Source of the DNA: Candidatus Zixiibacteriota bacterium
Lineage (GTDB): Bacteria; Zixibacteria; MSB-5A5; GN15; FEB-12
NCBI GenBank assembly: GCA_016926795.1
Contig: JAFGNW010000079.1
Coordinates: 1-39,885, forward strand
DNA: 39,885 nucleotides
Reading direction: 5' to 3'
Shown: piece after piece, positions 27,614 to 35,838 of the stretch
Layout of the letters: each line of letters opens with the position of its first letter
How positions within the stretch are numbered: the stretch's first letter is position 1
Notes under the pieces: generated by a model
The model's database searches: none
What the model was told of the DNA's origin: nothing
The model's input: only the letters and a program-made list of their open reading frames with translations
Program-made: the position numbers and the translations under genes

Positions 27614-28051
27614 GTGCAAGTGAATAACTTTACAGAAGTCGACACATTTCTAAACCAGGCCGGCATCGAACTTAAAAGAGCGGAACGGTATCGTGTATTT
27701 ATTTCTTTGATTGTTATTGACCTGTCTTTTACAAATGAACTTTTCGGTGAACAAGCCCGGGAAATGAAAGAGAAAATTATCGAGGTCGCCCAGCAGAATG
27801 TTCGCGGCAGTGACCTGCTGTCCCGGGTGGGCGATGATAAACTGGTTTTGTTGTTTCCGGAGACTTCCCGCCAGGGAGCCGAGGTCACCTCCAAGCGCCT
27901 TTCTGAAATTATTCGCAACCGGTTGTCTATGCTGTCGGAGCGCCGGGTGGACAATATCATCCATCTGGAGATGAGTTCGTTTCCCGACACGGCCGGAGCT
28001 AAAACGGTATCGGCATTTTTGGAAGAACTGGCCAAAAGAAGCAGAAATTAA
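27614..28051 (+). CDS. Degenerate GGDEF-domain protein
   Basis: 145 residues from GTG 27614, chosen because AGAGGA lies five bases upstream; an in-frame TTG at 27566 has no such site. The fold pattern resembles a diguanylate cyclase domain: FLNQAGIELKRAERYRVFISLIVIDLSFTN is the first helix-strand part (given in pieces), then RGSDLLSRVGDDKLVLLFPE, where GGDEF is replaced by VGDDK (residues 72-76), then AEVTSKRLSEII. Loss of the second Gly-Asp-Glu-Phe residues makes cyclase activity unlikely; a binding or scaffold role is possible. The 269 bases before it hold a TATAAT at 27572 but no convincing -35. A terminator follows. Confidence 0.75.
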   Translation: MQVNNFTEVDTFLNQAGIELKRAERYRVFISLIVIDLSFTNELFGEQAREMKEKIIEVAQQNVRGSDLLSRVGDDKLVLLFPETSRQGAEVTSKRLSEIIRNRLSMLSERRVDNIIHLEMSSFPDTAGAKTVSAFLEELAKRSRN

Positions 28052-28080
28052 GATTTTTATAAAAATTCCCATTTCCATTG

Positions 28081-28112
28081 AAGGTCATCCACACCCTCCG
28101 GATGGCCTTTTT
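28081..28112 (+). terminator. Terminator after the GGDEF-like gene
   Basis: AAGGTCATCC (28081-28090) pairs with GGATGGCCTT (28100-28109), one G-U pair, around a nine-base loop and runs into five T. Confidence 0.82.
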
Positions 28113-28118
28113 AAATAT

Positions 28119-28152
28119 AAAAAGCCGGAATCAGGGATGATTCCGGCTTTTT
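28119..28152 (-). terminator. Bidirectional terminator, ends valS
   Basis: A perfect 15-base-pair stem (AAAAAGCCGGAATCA with TGATTCCGGCTTTTT) closes a four-base GGGA loop. A runs on one side and T runs on the other let it stop transcription from both directions. It lies just past the valS stop. Confidence 0.92.
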
Positions 28153-28173
28153 CATTTATAGAAACCGAATTTG

Positions 28174-30852
28174 TTACCAGCCCATAATCTGTTCGAGGTT
28201 CTTGTTTAGCCGCTGGCTGCGTTCCTGGAAATCCTCCTTTTTGCCACGTTCCCGCTCGATAACGTCTTTGGGAGCGTTGGCCAGAAAGTCCGGGTTGGCC
28301 AGCTTTTTGGAAATTTTTTCCAGCTGGACTTTCAGGTCGTCGAGGTTTTTCTGAAGGCGTTTTTTCTCCAGTTCGATATCAATCAGTCCGGAGAGGGGGA
28401 CATAAATCTCCGCCCCGGAAATAACAGCCGAAGCTGAGAAGGGCGGTTTTTTGATATCCACACTGCAGTGAAGGTTTTCCACCCGGGCCAGGGAACGGAA
28501 ATACTGGATGTGATTTTCTAGCAGGGTTGCGAAAGCCGGCTCGTTGACCCTGATATAGAGGTCGGATTTCTTGCCGGGGGGGACGTTCAGTTCCGCCCGG
28601 ATCGAGCGCACCGCCGTGACCACATCCTGAATCTGTTTCAGACTTTCCTCGAGCCTTTCGTCGATATGCCGCCGGTCGCTTTGTGGCCAGGGACCGAAAG
28701 TTATCGTGCCGGGCTGGTTTTCATCGCGTTTGTACAGCTGTAGATATATTTCCTCTGTTACGAAAGGAACGAACGGGTGCAACAGTTTCAATATCTGGTA
28801 GAGTACATAGGTGGCGACGTTGAGAGAGCTTTCCCGAATAGGCATATCCGGGCTGTCGGGTTTTATCAATTCGATATACCAGGAACAGTAATCGTCCCAG
28901 ACGAAATTATACAGTGTCTTAGCGGCACTGGAGAGACGGTAATCCGTGAAGGATTTATCGATCGCCTCGATTGTCCGCTCCAGGCGGGAGAGAATCCAGC
29001 GGTCGAAAATAACCAGGTCCTCGTCCTTAACAACCAGTTTCACGGCCGGTTGGCTTTCCCCCAGGCGCATGTTGACAAAGCGGGAGACCTGGTAGAGTTT
29101 ATTGATAAAATTACGCCCTATTTCGAAAGTGTTTTTGCTTATCCAGGGGTCCTGGCCGTCGGGGGTGGCCAGTACCAGGGATATGCGCAGGGCATCGGCG
29201 CCGTGCTTATCGATAATCTCCAGCGGGTCGATGCCGTTACCCAGCGATTTGGACATCTTGATACCGTTGGCGTCGCGTACCGTACCGTGGATGTAAACAT
29301 CGGAGAACGGGCTTTCACCCATGAACTCATAACCGGCCATAACCATCCGGGCCACCCAGAGGTAGATGATTTCCGAGGCGGTGACAAGGACTCTGGTCGG
29401 GTAGAATTTTTTAAGCTCGCCGGTTTTCTCCGGCCAACCGAAAGTCGAAAAGGGCCAGAGCCAGGACGAAAACCAGGTATCCAGAACATCCTCGTCCTGG
29501 ACGAGACTCTCCGGGTCAAAACCGGGGCACTGCTCTTTGGTGGGGCGGTTGGCGGAGACAAAAACGGTACCATCCTCGGCGTACCAGGCCGGGATACGGT
29601 GGCCCCACCAGAGTTGGCGGGAGATACACCAGTCGCGCACGTTTTCCAGCCAGTGCAGGTAGGTTTTAGACCAGTAATCGGGGTGAAAGCGAAGTTTCCC
29701 GGTATTGACGGCATCAATAGCCGGTTTGGCCAGCTCGTCCATTTTCACGAACCACTGGTCGGACAGATACGGTTCGATTACCTGATGGCAGCGGTAACAG
29801 GTTCCGGCGGCCATCTGGTATTTTTCTATTTTTTCCAAAAGATTCTTTTTCTTGAGGTCCTCGACCAGCTGTTTCCGGGCGACATAGCGGTCCAGCCCCT
29901 TGTACTTACCGGCGTTTTCATTGAGGGTGCCGTCGGTGTTGAGGATATTGACCTCGGGCAGGTCGTGGCGATGGCCGATTTCGAAGTCGTTCGGGTCGTG
30001 GGCCGGGGTCACCTTGACCACTCCGGTACCGAACTCCGGGTCAACATAGCTGTCGGCTACGACGGGTATTTCGCGCTCTAAAATAGGCAGGATAACCGTC
30101 TTCCCGACATATTTCTTGAAGCGGCTGTCTTTGGGATTAACCGCCAGGGCGGTATCGCCCAGCATGGTTTCCGGGCGCGTTGTGGCCACCGTCAGGTATT
30201 CATCGGAGCCTTTGACCTTGTATTTGATATACCACAGTGAACTGTCGAATTCCTGGTGTTCGACCTCATCGTCGGACAGCGAGGTACGGCAGGAGGGACA
30301 CCAGTTGACGATGCGATGACCGCGATAAATCCAGCCCTTGTCGTAGAGGTGCTTGAAAACCTCCGCCACGGCGTTGGACAGGCCCTCATCGAGGGTGAAG
30401 CGGGTTCGTTCCCAGTCGCAGCTGCAGCCGATTTTTTTGAGCTGGTTCAGGATAATATCTTTGTTGCGATAAGCCCAGCTGCGGGTCCGTTCCAAAAACT
30501 TCTCCCGGCCCATCTCGCGGCGGGTGGTACCTTCGGTAAGCAGTTGTTTTTCCACGATTACCTGGGTGGCGATGCCGGCATGGTCGGAGCCCGGCAGCCA
30601 TTCGGTTTCGTAGTTTTCCATCCGGTGCTTGCGCACCAGGATGTCCTGAATGGTATTGTTCAGGGCATGGCCTATATGTAAGACATCGGTGACGTTCGGC
30701 GGGGGAATAACCACGGAGTAGGTCGGCTTTTCGGAATCTTCCCGGCCGTGAAAGATATTGTCTTTCAGCCATTGGTTATAAAGCCGGTCTTCGACTTCCA
30801 CCGGATTGTACGCCAACGATTTTTTGTTTTTTTCCAGGTTTTTATTGTCCAT
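28174..30852 (-). CDS. valS: Valyl-tRNA synthetase
   Basis: Class I synthetase that charges tRNA-Val and edits misactivated threonine. It has 892 residues, normal length. The HIGH-type motif PPNVTDVLHIGHAL is near residue 52, and KMSKSLGNGIDP carries the KMSKS loop. The editing domain has TTRPETMLGDTALAVNP and VTPAHDPNDFEIG. Zinc-like cysteine pairs occur at WCPSCRTSLS and CYRCHQVIEP. The anticodon-binding domain follows, and the C-terminal coiled coil (from about residue 820, LEKKRLQKNLDDLKVQLEK) is typical of ValRS. It is monocistronic on the minus strand, with a consensus promoter upstream and a strong terminator. The ribosome site before ATG 30852 is weak. Confidence 0.98.
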   Translation of the reverse strand: MDNKNLEKNKKSLAYNPVEVEDRLYNQWLKDNIFHGREDSEKPTYSVVIPPPNVTDVLHIGHALNNTIQDILVRKHRMENYETEWLPGSDHAGIATQVIVEKQLLTEGTTRREMGREKFLERTRSWAYRNKDIILNQLKKIGCSCDWERTRFTLDEGLSNAVAEVFKHLYDKGWIYRGHRIVNWCPSCRTSLSDDEVEHQEFDSSLWYIKYKVKGSDEYLTVATTRPETMLGDTALAVNPKDSRFKKYVGKTVILPILEREIPVVADSYVDPEFGTGVVKVTPAHDPNDFEIGHRHDLPEVNILNTDGTLNENAGKYKGLDRYVARKQLVEDLKKKNLLEKIEKYQMAAGTCYRCHQVIEPYLSDQWFVKMDELAKPAIDAVNTGKLRFHPDYWSKTYLHWLENVRDWCISRQLWWGHRIPAWYAEDGTVFVSANRPTKEQCPGFDPESLVQDEDVLDTWFSSWLWPFSTFGWPEKTGELKKFYPTRVLVTASEIIYLWVARMVMAGYEFMGESPFSDVYIHGTVRDANGIKMSKSLGNGIDPLEIIDKHGADALRISLVLATPDGQDPWISKNTFEIGRNFINKLYQVSRFVNMRLGESQPAVKLVVKDEDLVIFDRWILSRLERTIEAIDKSFTDYRLSSAAKTLYNFVWDDYCSWYIELIKPDSPDMPIRESSLNVATYVLYQILKLLHPFVPFVTEEIYLQLYKRDENQPGTITFGPWPQSDRRHIDERLEESLKQIQDVVTAVRSIRAELNVPPGKKSDLYIRVNEPAFATLLENHIQYFRSLARVENLHCSVDIKKPPFSASAVISGAEIYVPLSGLIDIELEKKRLQKNLDDLKVQLEKISKKLANPDFLANAPKDVIERERGKKEDFQERSQRLNKNLEQIMGW

Positions 30853-30916
30853 AACACCGTAATTCTATATATTTTTGAGCCCGTAAGGGGCCGGTTAAAG
30901 TAATTACCGAATCGAA

Positions 30917-30945
30917 ATAATAGTTTTACCAACTCATTTTGTCAA
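30917..30945 (-). promoter_or_regulatory. Consensus sigma-70-type promoter of valS
   Basis: On the minus strand TTGACA (30940-30945), 17 bases, TATTAT (30917-30922). Predicted start near 30910, giving a leader of about 57 bases. No T-box-like elements are seen in this short leader. Confidence 0.82.
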
Positions 30946-31008
30946 GGGTTGAAACTTTATTGAAGATTCGGCCTCAAAAACACACAACAAAAGGTATTAT
31001 CGGCAAAA

Positions 31009-31815
31009 ATGACGGATTTAAAAGCCAGAGTATTAGATAAAAAGCTTACCCCCTTCGAAAGAATTACCCTGCTTATGTCCCTTTTACGGTCTCCCGAGGG
31101 CTGCGCCTGGGACCGGAAGCAGACTCATAAGTCATTGTTACCCTATCTGATAGAGGAGGCTTACGAGGTCGTGGAGGTGATTGAGTCGGGACGTTATGAG
31201 GACCTCCGGGAAGAACTGGGGGATTTGCTCTGCCAGGTGGTATTTCATGCCCAGCTGGCCAGTGAGAGGGGTGATTTCGACATAAACGATTCCATAAATC
31301 TCCTGGTGGATAAGCTTATCCAGCGGCATCCCCATGTTTTCGGGGAGAAGAGAAAGCTGTCGCCTCAGCAGGTGCGCGACCAGTGGGAGTTGATAAAAAC
31401 CCGGAACGTTGACGAGAAAACGGTACTTTCCGGACTGCCGCGTTCGATGCCGGCATTGACGATGGCTTTTCGGATAGGCGAAAAAGCCGGGGGGGTTGGC
31501 TTCGACTGGAATAATCCTGTGGAAGTACTGCAGAAAATCGATGAAGAGATATTGGAAATTAAACAGGAACTCGAAAGGAGTCCGGGAAAAAATAAAGAAT
31601 CGTTGACAAACGAAATCGGTGACCTTTTATTTGCAACGGCGTCATTGGCCCGCAAGCTGGATATCGAACCGGAGACGGCTCTGAGAACCGCTCTGGGTAA
31701 ATTCAGGAAGAGATTCGAGAAATTGGAGAAAAGAGTGGTGGCTTCCGGAGGCGGTTTCGATGATTACACGCTCGTGGAACTGGAAAATATCTGGCAGCAG
31801 GTCAAGAAAGAATAA
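31009..31815 (+). CDS. mazG: Nucleoside triphosphate pyrophosphohydrolase MazG
   Basis: Cytoplasmic enzyme hydrolysing NTPs to NMP and pyrophosphate, thought to clear abnormal nucleotides and influence (p)ppGpp. The 268 residues match the usual two-domain MazG. The first domain has SPEGCAWDRKQTHKSLLPYL and the metal-binding EEAYEVVEVIESGRYEDLREELGDLL pattern (given in pieces: EEAYE and EELGD). The second copy has EILEIKQELE and NEIGDLLFATASLARKL. It diverges from valS. AAAGG lies 14 bases before ATG 31009, a weak site. Confidence 0.96.
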   Translation: MTDLKARVLDKKLTPFERITLLMSLLRSPEGCAWDRKQTHKSLLPYLIEEAYEVVEVIESGRYEDLREELGDLLCQVVFHAQLASERGDFDINDSINLLVDKLIQRHPHVFGEKRKLSPQQVRDQWELIKTRNVDEKTVLSGLPRSMPALTMAFRIGEKAGGVGFDWNNPVEVLQKIDEEILEIKQELERSPGKNKESLTNEIGDLLFATASLARKLDIEPETALRTALGKFRKRFEKLEKRVVASGGGFDDYTLVELENIWQQVKKE

Positions 31816-31862
31816 GCCGTTGAATTTGGATAATTTCATCCTGAATATATAAAAAGTTTTAT

Positions 31863-31890
31863 TTGACTTAATTTATTAAATTGCAATAAT
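31863..31890 (+). promoter_or_regulatory. Candidate promoter of the outer-membrane gene pair
   Basis: TTGACT (31863-31868), 16 bases, AATAAT (31885-31890), in a very AT-rich context that would favour opening but also raises the chance of a random match. Confidence 0.45.
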
Positions 31891-32032
31891 TTTAATGATT
31901 TTTTAGTTGTTTTAAATTTTATTAAAACTTAATATTGCTTTTTAAGGAGAGGTATATTTGATATAAAAATTAAATATAAACAAGGACGTTGAACGAGTCA
32001 TCGTATGTGCTGACAAAAAAGGAGGAATGCCT

Positions 32033-32047
32033 ATGTCAATTCTTTAA
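32033..32047 (+). CDS. Possible leader micro-ORF (MSIL) before the outer-membrane genes
   Basis: ATG TCA ATT CTT TAA sits seven bases after a perfect GGAGG (32021-32025), the best ribosome site in the neighbourhood. An in-frame ATG at 32027 would add two residues but is too close to the site. It ends 90 bases before the first barrel gene. It might couple translation to expression of the barrel genes, or be the remnant of a lost start; there is no proof it is translated. Confidence 0.3.
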   Translation: MSIL

Positions 32048-32137
32048 AGGTTTTTTCAACATGTGAGATTTCGTATCGGTTGAGAAAATTTTTCTACGGG
32101 AAAATTTAATTAAACTATAAAATATAGAGGTTTGGTT

Positions 32138-33481
32138 ATGAAGAAAATTTTACTCCTGACAATTTTTGCACTTCTCTTAATGAGCCTGAGTTCTTTGGCC
32201 ACCGACACCCGGGTTTTGACCATGGGTGAGAACAACACCATCCTCCTGGATGACGCCAATATCTGGCTCTTTCCTTCGCGCATCAACAACTATCCCGACC
32301 TGGCTTTCGCGGAAGTCAGTTACGGACGGTACAAAAATGACAAGCAGTACGGCGATTATACCGACCCTATCACCCGCTTCGGTATTAACTGGAAGTTCGG
32401 CGGCGACAAACCCTGGGTGCTGGGGACCTATTTCCATAACAACGACTATTATGACGAATTCCCGTACGGCGAACAGGATATCATTCCGACCTGGTCGGTG
32501 ATGCCCTGGCACGGCCCGTATAATGGAGCTTACGAAGAACAAAGCTATTCGAACCGCCGTATGGACCTCTTCTGGGGTTACCTGCTGGGCGAGAATCTGC
32601 TCGGCCTGCATATCGGTTATGTCCATTCCTCCTACCAGGATGAAGATGTGGAACAATATGCATCACCCGGTGTCAGCCTCGACGAAAGAGGTTTCAATAA
32701 ATACGATTTCGGCATTGGCCTGACCATGATGGAAGGCAAGCTGGACCTGGCCGCCGGCATTGAAATGTTCTCCTTCACTTATAAAAGTACCGGCGATGAG
32801 AATCCGTCAGGCGAACCCCAATATGTCGCTTACGATGAATACAAACCGGAAGGCAACACCCTCTTTTCCCTGCGCGGCCGTTACTTTTACGAGTACAACC
32901 CGACCTATACCTTCGTGCCGCACGCCGAGGTTATGTTCGGGAAGTTCGAGTACGGCTGGTATTACTGGAACGTTGATCATGATACCCTCGTCTATACCAC
33001 CAAATACAACTGGACCAGTTTCGACATTGGGGTCGGTATGCACTATGTCCCGACCAACAACGTCCTGGGCGTTATCGATGTCGGTTTCATGTACGTCAAC
33101 CTGAAAGAAGAATACACTTTAGAGCCGGTTGACCCGACCCAGACGGATGAGTACAAATGGGGTTATACGGTGCTGCCGTATCTTAAGCTGGGTATGGAAG
33201 CCGACGTATTCAAATGGCTGGATGTCCGTTTCGGCGCCACCTCGTACTGGACTAAATATAGCTACGAAAATACCCTGTATGACCTGGGTACCGAGAAATA
33301 TACCGAAAAGTATCCGTTCAACAACACCTATCTCGGTCTGGGCTTTAATTTCAATCGTCTCCATGTCGACTGCTATGTCGATCCGGAGCTGTTCATGGAC
33401 GGCTTCTACTTCATCAGCGGTGTGGATTCGAAAGAGCGCGGCATGAATTTCAAGATTTCCGCTCTATATGAAATGTTTTAA
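32138..33481 (+). CDS. Predicted outer-membrane beta-barrel protein (copy 1)
   Basis: 447 residues from ATG 32138, with ATAGAGG seven bases upstream. A signal peptide (MKKILLLTIFALLLMSLSSLA) is cut before TDTRVLTMGENN, near residue 22. The mature part is rich in Tyr, Trp, Phe, Gly and Asp, with alternating polar/apolar strands such as YYDEFPYGEQD and RYFYEYNPTYTFVPHAEV, and ends in Phe (KISALYEMF), the usual signal for BAM insertion. The size would fit roughly 14-18 strands. I do not recognise the substrate or a named family; a porin-like or transport role is likely. It is a close paralogue of the next gene, and the pair probably share one transcript. The clean codon choice suggests high expression. 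Confidence 0.85.
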   Translation: MKKILLLTIFALLLMSLSSLATDTRVLTMGENNTILLDDANIWLFPSRINNYPDLAFAEVSYGRYKNDKQYGDYTDPITRFGINWKFGGDKPWVLGTYFHNNDYYDEFPYGEQDIIPTWSVMPWHGPYNGAYEEQSYSNRRMDLFWGYLLGENLLGLHIGYVHSSYQDEDVEQYASPGVSLDERGFNKYDFGIGLTMMEGKLDLAAGIEMFSFTYKSTGDENPSGEPQYVAYDEYKPEGNTLFSLRGRYFYEYNPTYTFVPHAEVMFGKFEYGWYYWNVDHDTLVYTTKYNWTSFDIGVGMHYVPTNNVLGVIDVGFMYVNLKEEYTLEPVDPTQTDEYKWGYTVLPYLKLGMEADVFKWLDVRFGATSYWTKYSYENTLYDLGTEKYTEKYPFNNTYLGLGFNFNRLHVDCYVDPELFMDGFYFISGVDSKERGMNFKISALYEMF

Positions 33482-33514
33482 CGGCGCATTCAGAGAAAGA
33501 GTGAGGTTTAAATT

Positions 33515-34870
33515 ATGAAGAAAATAATTGTCTTATCAGTTTTAATGTTACTGCTCATGGGCGTCAATTCCTTCGCGACCGATACCCGGGTGCTGACAAT
33601 GGGAGAAAACAGCACGGTTCTTCTGGATGACGCCAATATCTGGTTGTATCCTTCCCGGATTAACCATTATCCGAATATCCTGACGGCGGAGATGAGCAGC
33701 ATTGAGTATTATTATTATCCCTCGAAGGCCGACTGGGGCGGAGACCAGCCTATTTCCAAAATCGGCATTAACTGGAAATTCGGCGGCGACAAGCCCTGGA
33801 TTCTGGGCACCTACCTGCACAACAACGCCGTGTATATGGACGAGAACAATCTACTTGGAACGGTAACGCCGTCCACAAGTATCATACCCTGGCACGGCCC
33901 GTACTGGTATGACTCCGAGGGCAGCTACTCCAACAAGCGGGTGGACCTGTTTTGGGGCACCATGTTCGGCGAGAATGCGTTCGGTATTCATATCGGCTAT
34001 GTCCATTCATCCAACAAGAACGATGACACCGAGCCCGACGACGGCATTTATCTGAACGAAAGAGGCTTCGGCAAGTACGATTTCCAACTCGGTCTGACCA
34101 TGATGGAAAACAAACTGGACCTGGCCGCCGGTATCGAGCTGTTTAGCTTTACCTATAAGAACACTTATTATTATACTACTCCCGATACCAGTATGGGTAA
34201 CTATGACCGTTACAAACCGGAAGGTAACTCAACGATGTTCATCCGCGGCCGTTATTTCTACGAATACAGCCCGACCTATACTTTCGTACCGCATGCCGAG
34301 TTCAAAATCGGCAAGTATGAATATACTTCCAATCTCTGGAGTCACGCCCAGGATACGGATTCCCTGCTTTACACCGATAAATACAACCTGACCTCCTTCG
34401 ACCTCGGGGTGGGCATGCAATATACTCCGGCTACCAAGGTTTTGGCGGTTATCGATGTCGGCTTCATGTACGCCGGCTTGAAAGAGGAATATACCCAGGA
34501 AAATGTAGACCCGACGGAGACGGATGAGGAAAAGTGGAACTACACCGTGCTGCCGTATTTCAAGGTCGGTCTTGAAGCCGAAGTTTTCAGCTGGATGGAC
34601 CTGCGTATGGGCGCGATCTCGTACTGGACCATGTACAAGAACGAGGAAGATACATATATTAACGACACCCTTACGGTAAACACTACCTACAAAGAGAAGT
34701 ATCCTTACAACCATACCTATCTCGGTCTGGGCTTCCATTGGAACCGCCTCCATGTCGATACCTATGTCGACCCGGAACTGTTCATGGACGGTTTCTATTT
34801 CCTGAGCGGCGTCGATTCCAAGGTCGCCGGGATGAATTTCCAGATTTCCGCGAAGTACGATATGTTCTAA
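33515..34870 (+). CDS. Predicted outer-membrane beta-barrel protein (copy 2)
   Basis: 451 residues from ATG 33515 (GTGAGG eight bases upstream), 33 bases after copy 1. Signal peptide MKKIIVLSVLMLLLMGVNSFA is followed by TDTRVLTMGENS. It aligns end to end with copy 1: shared blocks include VLLDDANIWLYPSRIN, IGINWKFGGDKPWILGTY, WHGPY, LTMMENKLDLAAGIELFSF and VDPELFMDGFYFLSGVDSK, and it ends in KYDMF. Differences cluster in short segments between the shared blocks, as expected for surface loops of a barrel. Function unknown; tandem duplication with loop divergence is the simplest history. A strong terminator follows. Confidence 0.85.
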   Translation: MKKIIVLSVLMLLLMGVNSFATDTRVLTMGENSTVLLDDANIWLYPSRINHYPNILTAEMSSIEYYYYPSKADWGGDQPISKIGINWKFGGDKPWILGTYLHNNAVYMDENNLLGTVTPSTSIIPWHGPYWYDSEGSYSNKRVDLFWGTMFGENAFGIHIGYVHSSNKNDDTEPDDGIYLNERGFGKYDFQLGLTMMENKLDLAAGIELFSFTYKNTYYYTTPDTSMGNYDRYKPEGNSTMFIRGRYFYEYSPTYTFVPHAEFKIGKYEYTSNLWSHAQDTDSLLYTDKYNLTSFDLGVGMQYTPATKVLAVIDVGFMYAGLKEEYTQENVDPTETDEEKWNYTVLPYFKVGLEAEVFSWMDLRMGAISYWTMYKNEEDTYINDTLTVNTTYKEKYPYNHTYLGLGFHWNRLHVDTYVDPELFMDGFYFLSGVDSKVAGMNFQISAKYDMF

Positions 34871-34884
34871 ACGATGACATAAAC

Positions 34885-34917
34885 AAAAAAACCCGGTCCT
34901 GAGACCGGGTTTTTTTT
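34885..34917 (+). terminator. Bidirectional terminator between the barrel genes and speE
   Basis: ACCCGGTC (34891-34898) pairs perfectly with GACCGGGT (34903-34910) around a CTGA loop, flanked by six A on the left and seven T on the right. It can end both the barrel transcript and the opposing polyamine operon. Confidence 0.92.
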
Positions 34918-34933
34918 ATGCTTAAAATAAAAC

Positions 34934-35830
34934 CTATTTCAACAGGTTCTTAATATACTGGGGCAGGGCAAAAGCCGCGCGGTGGGTTTCGTCATTATAA
35001 TAGCGGGTGGTCAGTTTCAGATTGTCGTAGCGGTTCTGGTCGAAATCTCTGAGCGGGTCGTATTTCTTGCTGCAAAAGGCGAAAGCCCAGCAACCGGAGG
35101 GATAGATGGGCATGAAACAGGTATAGAGGCGGACGATGGGGAAAATATCCGCCAGGTTGGTGTACATGGCTCTGATGGTTTTCTGGTTGAAAAAGGGTGA
35201 TTCGGCCTGGGCGACTAAAATACCATCGTCGTTGAGCTGGTCATAAACGTTCTGGTGAAACGGTTTCTGGAACAGGTCAGCGGCCGGTCCGACCGGGTCG
35301 GAAAGGTCGAGCATTATGATATCATACTTGTTTTTGGATTCCTGCAGGTACACCTTGCCGTCCTGGTAAACGACGTTGGCGCGGGGGTCCGCAAGGCCGG
35401 TGGTAAGATAAGAGAAATGTTTTTTGGAAACTTCCACGACCATCTCGTCGATTTCACACATGGTGCACTTTTCGACCTCGGGGTGTTTCATAACCTCGGT
35501 CAGGGCGCCGCAATCGCCGCCGCCGATAATGAGAACATCCCGGGGTTTGGGGTGGCAGAAAAGGGGGATGTGGGTAATCATCTCGTTGTAGGCGTTGTTG
35601 TCCCGGTCGCAAACCATCAGCGACCCGTAGAGCACCAGCAGCTTGCCGAAATCCTTGTTTTCGATGACTTCGATCCTCTGGAAATCGGAGGCGGTGGATT
35701 CGTAAATGCGGTCGATTTTAAGGGTCAGACCGGCGATACCATCGTGCAGCTCCTTATACCAGATATTCCAGAGGTCCTCCATGCCTTCTTCTTTGATTTT
35801 AATACCGTCGGGGGTGTTTTTATCCGTCAT
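34934..35830 (-). CDS. speE: Spermidine synthase-like aminopropyltransferase
   Basis: Transfers an aminopropyl group from decarboxylated SAM to a diamine. It has 298 residues from ATG 35830 (AGGGA five bases upstream). SAM-binding motif IIGGGDCGALTEVMKHPEVE (shown in full here) is followed by CEIDEMVVEVSKKHF and the catalytic strand IIMLDLSDPVGPA. Some diamine-site positions differ from the familiar pattern: where E. coli has LDG, Q and YHEM, this protein reads LYG, M and YNEM. The gene is last in the regulator-speD-decarboxylase-speE operon, eight bases after the decarboxylase. SpeD supplies decarboxylated SAM and the decarboxylase supplies the diamine. The substrate may not be putrescine. 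Confidence 0.93.
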   Translation of the reverse strand: MTDKNTPDGIKIKEEGMEDLWNIWYKELHDGIAGLTLKIDRIYESTASDFQRIEVIENKDFGKLLVLYGSLMVCDRDNNAYNEMITHIPLFCHPKPRDVLIIGGGDCGALTEVMKHPEVEKCTMCEIDEMVVEVSKKHFSYLTTGLADPRANVVYQDGKVYLQESKNKYDIIMLDLSDPVGPAADLFQKPFHQNVYDQLNDDGILVAQAESPFFNQKTIRAMYTNLADIFPIVRLYTCFMPIYPSGCWAFAFCSKKYDPLRDFDQNRYDNLKLTTRYYNDETHRAAFALPQYIKNLLK

Positions 35831-35838
35831 TTTATCCC

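Larger units (their letters stand above)
31816..32137 (+). other. Long AT-rich leader region before the outer-membrane genes
   Basis: This 322-base stretch has no real gene. It holds a candidate promoter (31863-31890), two ribosome-site-like strings (AAGGAGAGG at about 31946 and AAAAAAGGAGG at 32015-32025) and a minute open frame. A leader of about 240 bases would result if the promoter is right. No terminator follows mazG, so readthrough is possible. Confidence 0.6.

Noticed and set aside
27442-28035. 197-codon minus-strand frame whose last 50 codons reach into the intergenic region before the GGDEF-like gene
   Set aside because: Most of it is antisense to the GGDEF-like gene; the intergenic tail resembles no family I know and has no ribosome site or promoter. 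It could be a gene remnant but cannot be supported.
28777-30081. 434-codon plus-strand frame antisense to valS
   Set aside because: It lies wholly inside valS, which has all its synthetase motifs; the long frame is a mirror of biased codon use.
30853-30916. T-box or other riboswitch in the valS leader
   Set aside because: The predicted leader is only about 57 bases and lacks a T-box sequence or terminator/antiterminator pair.
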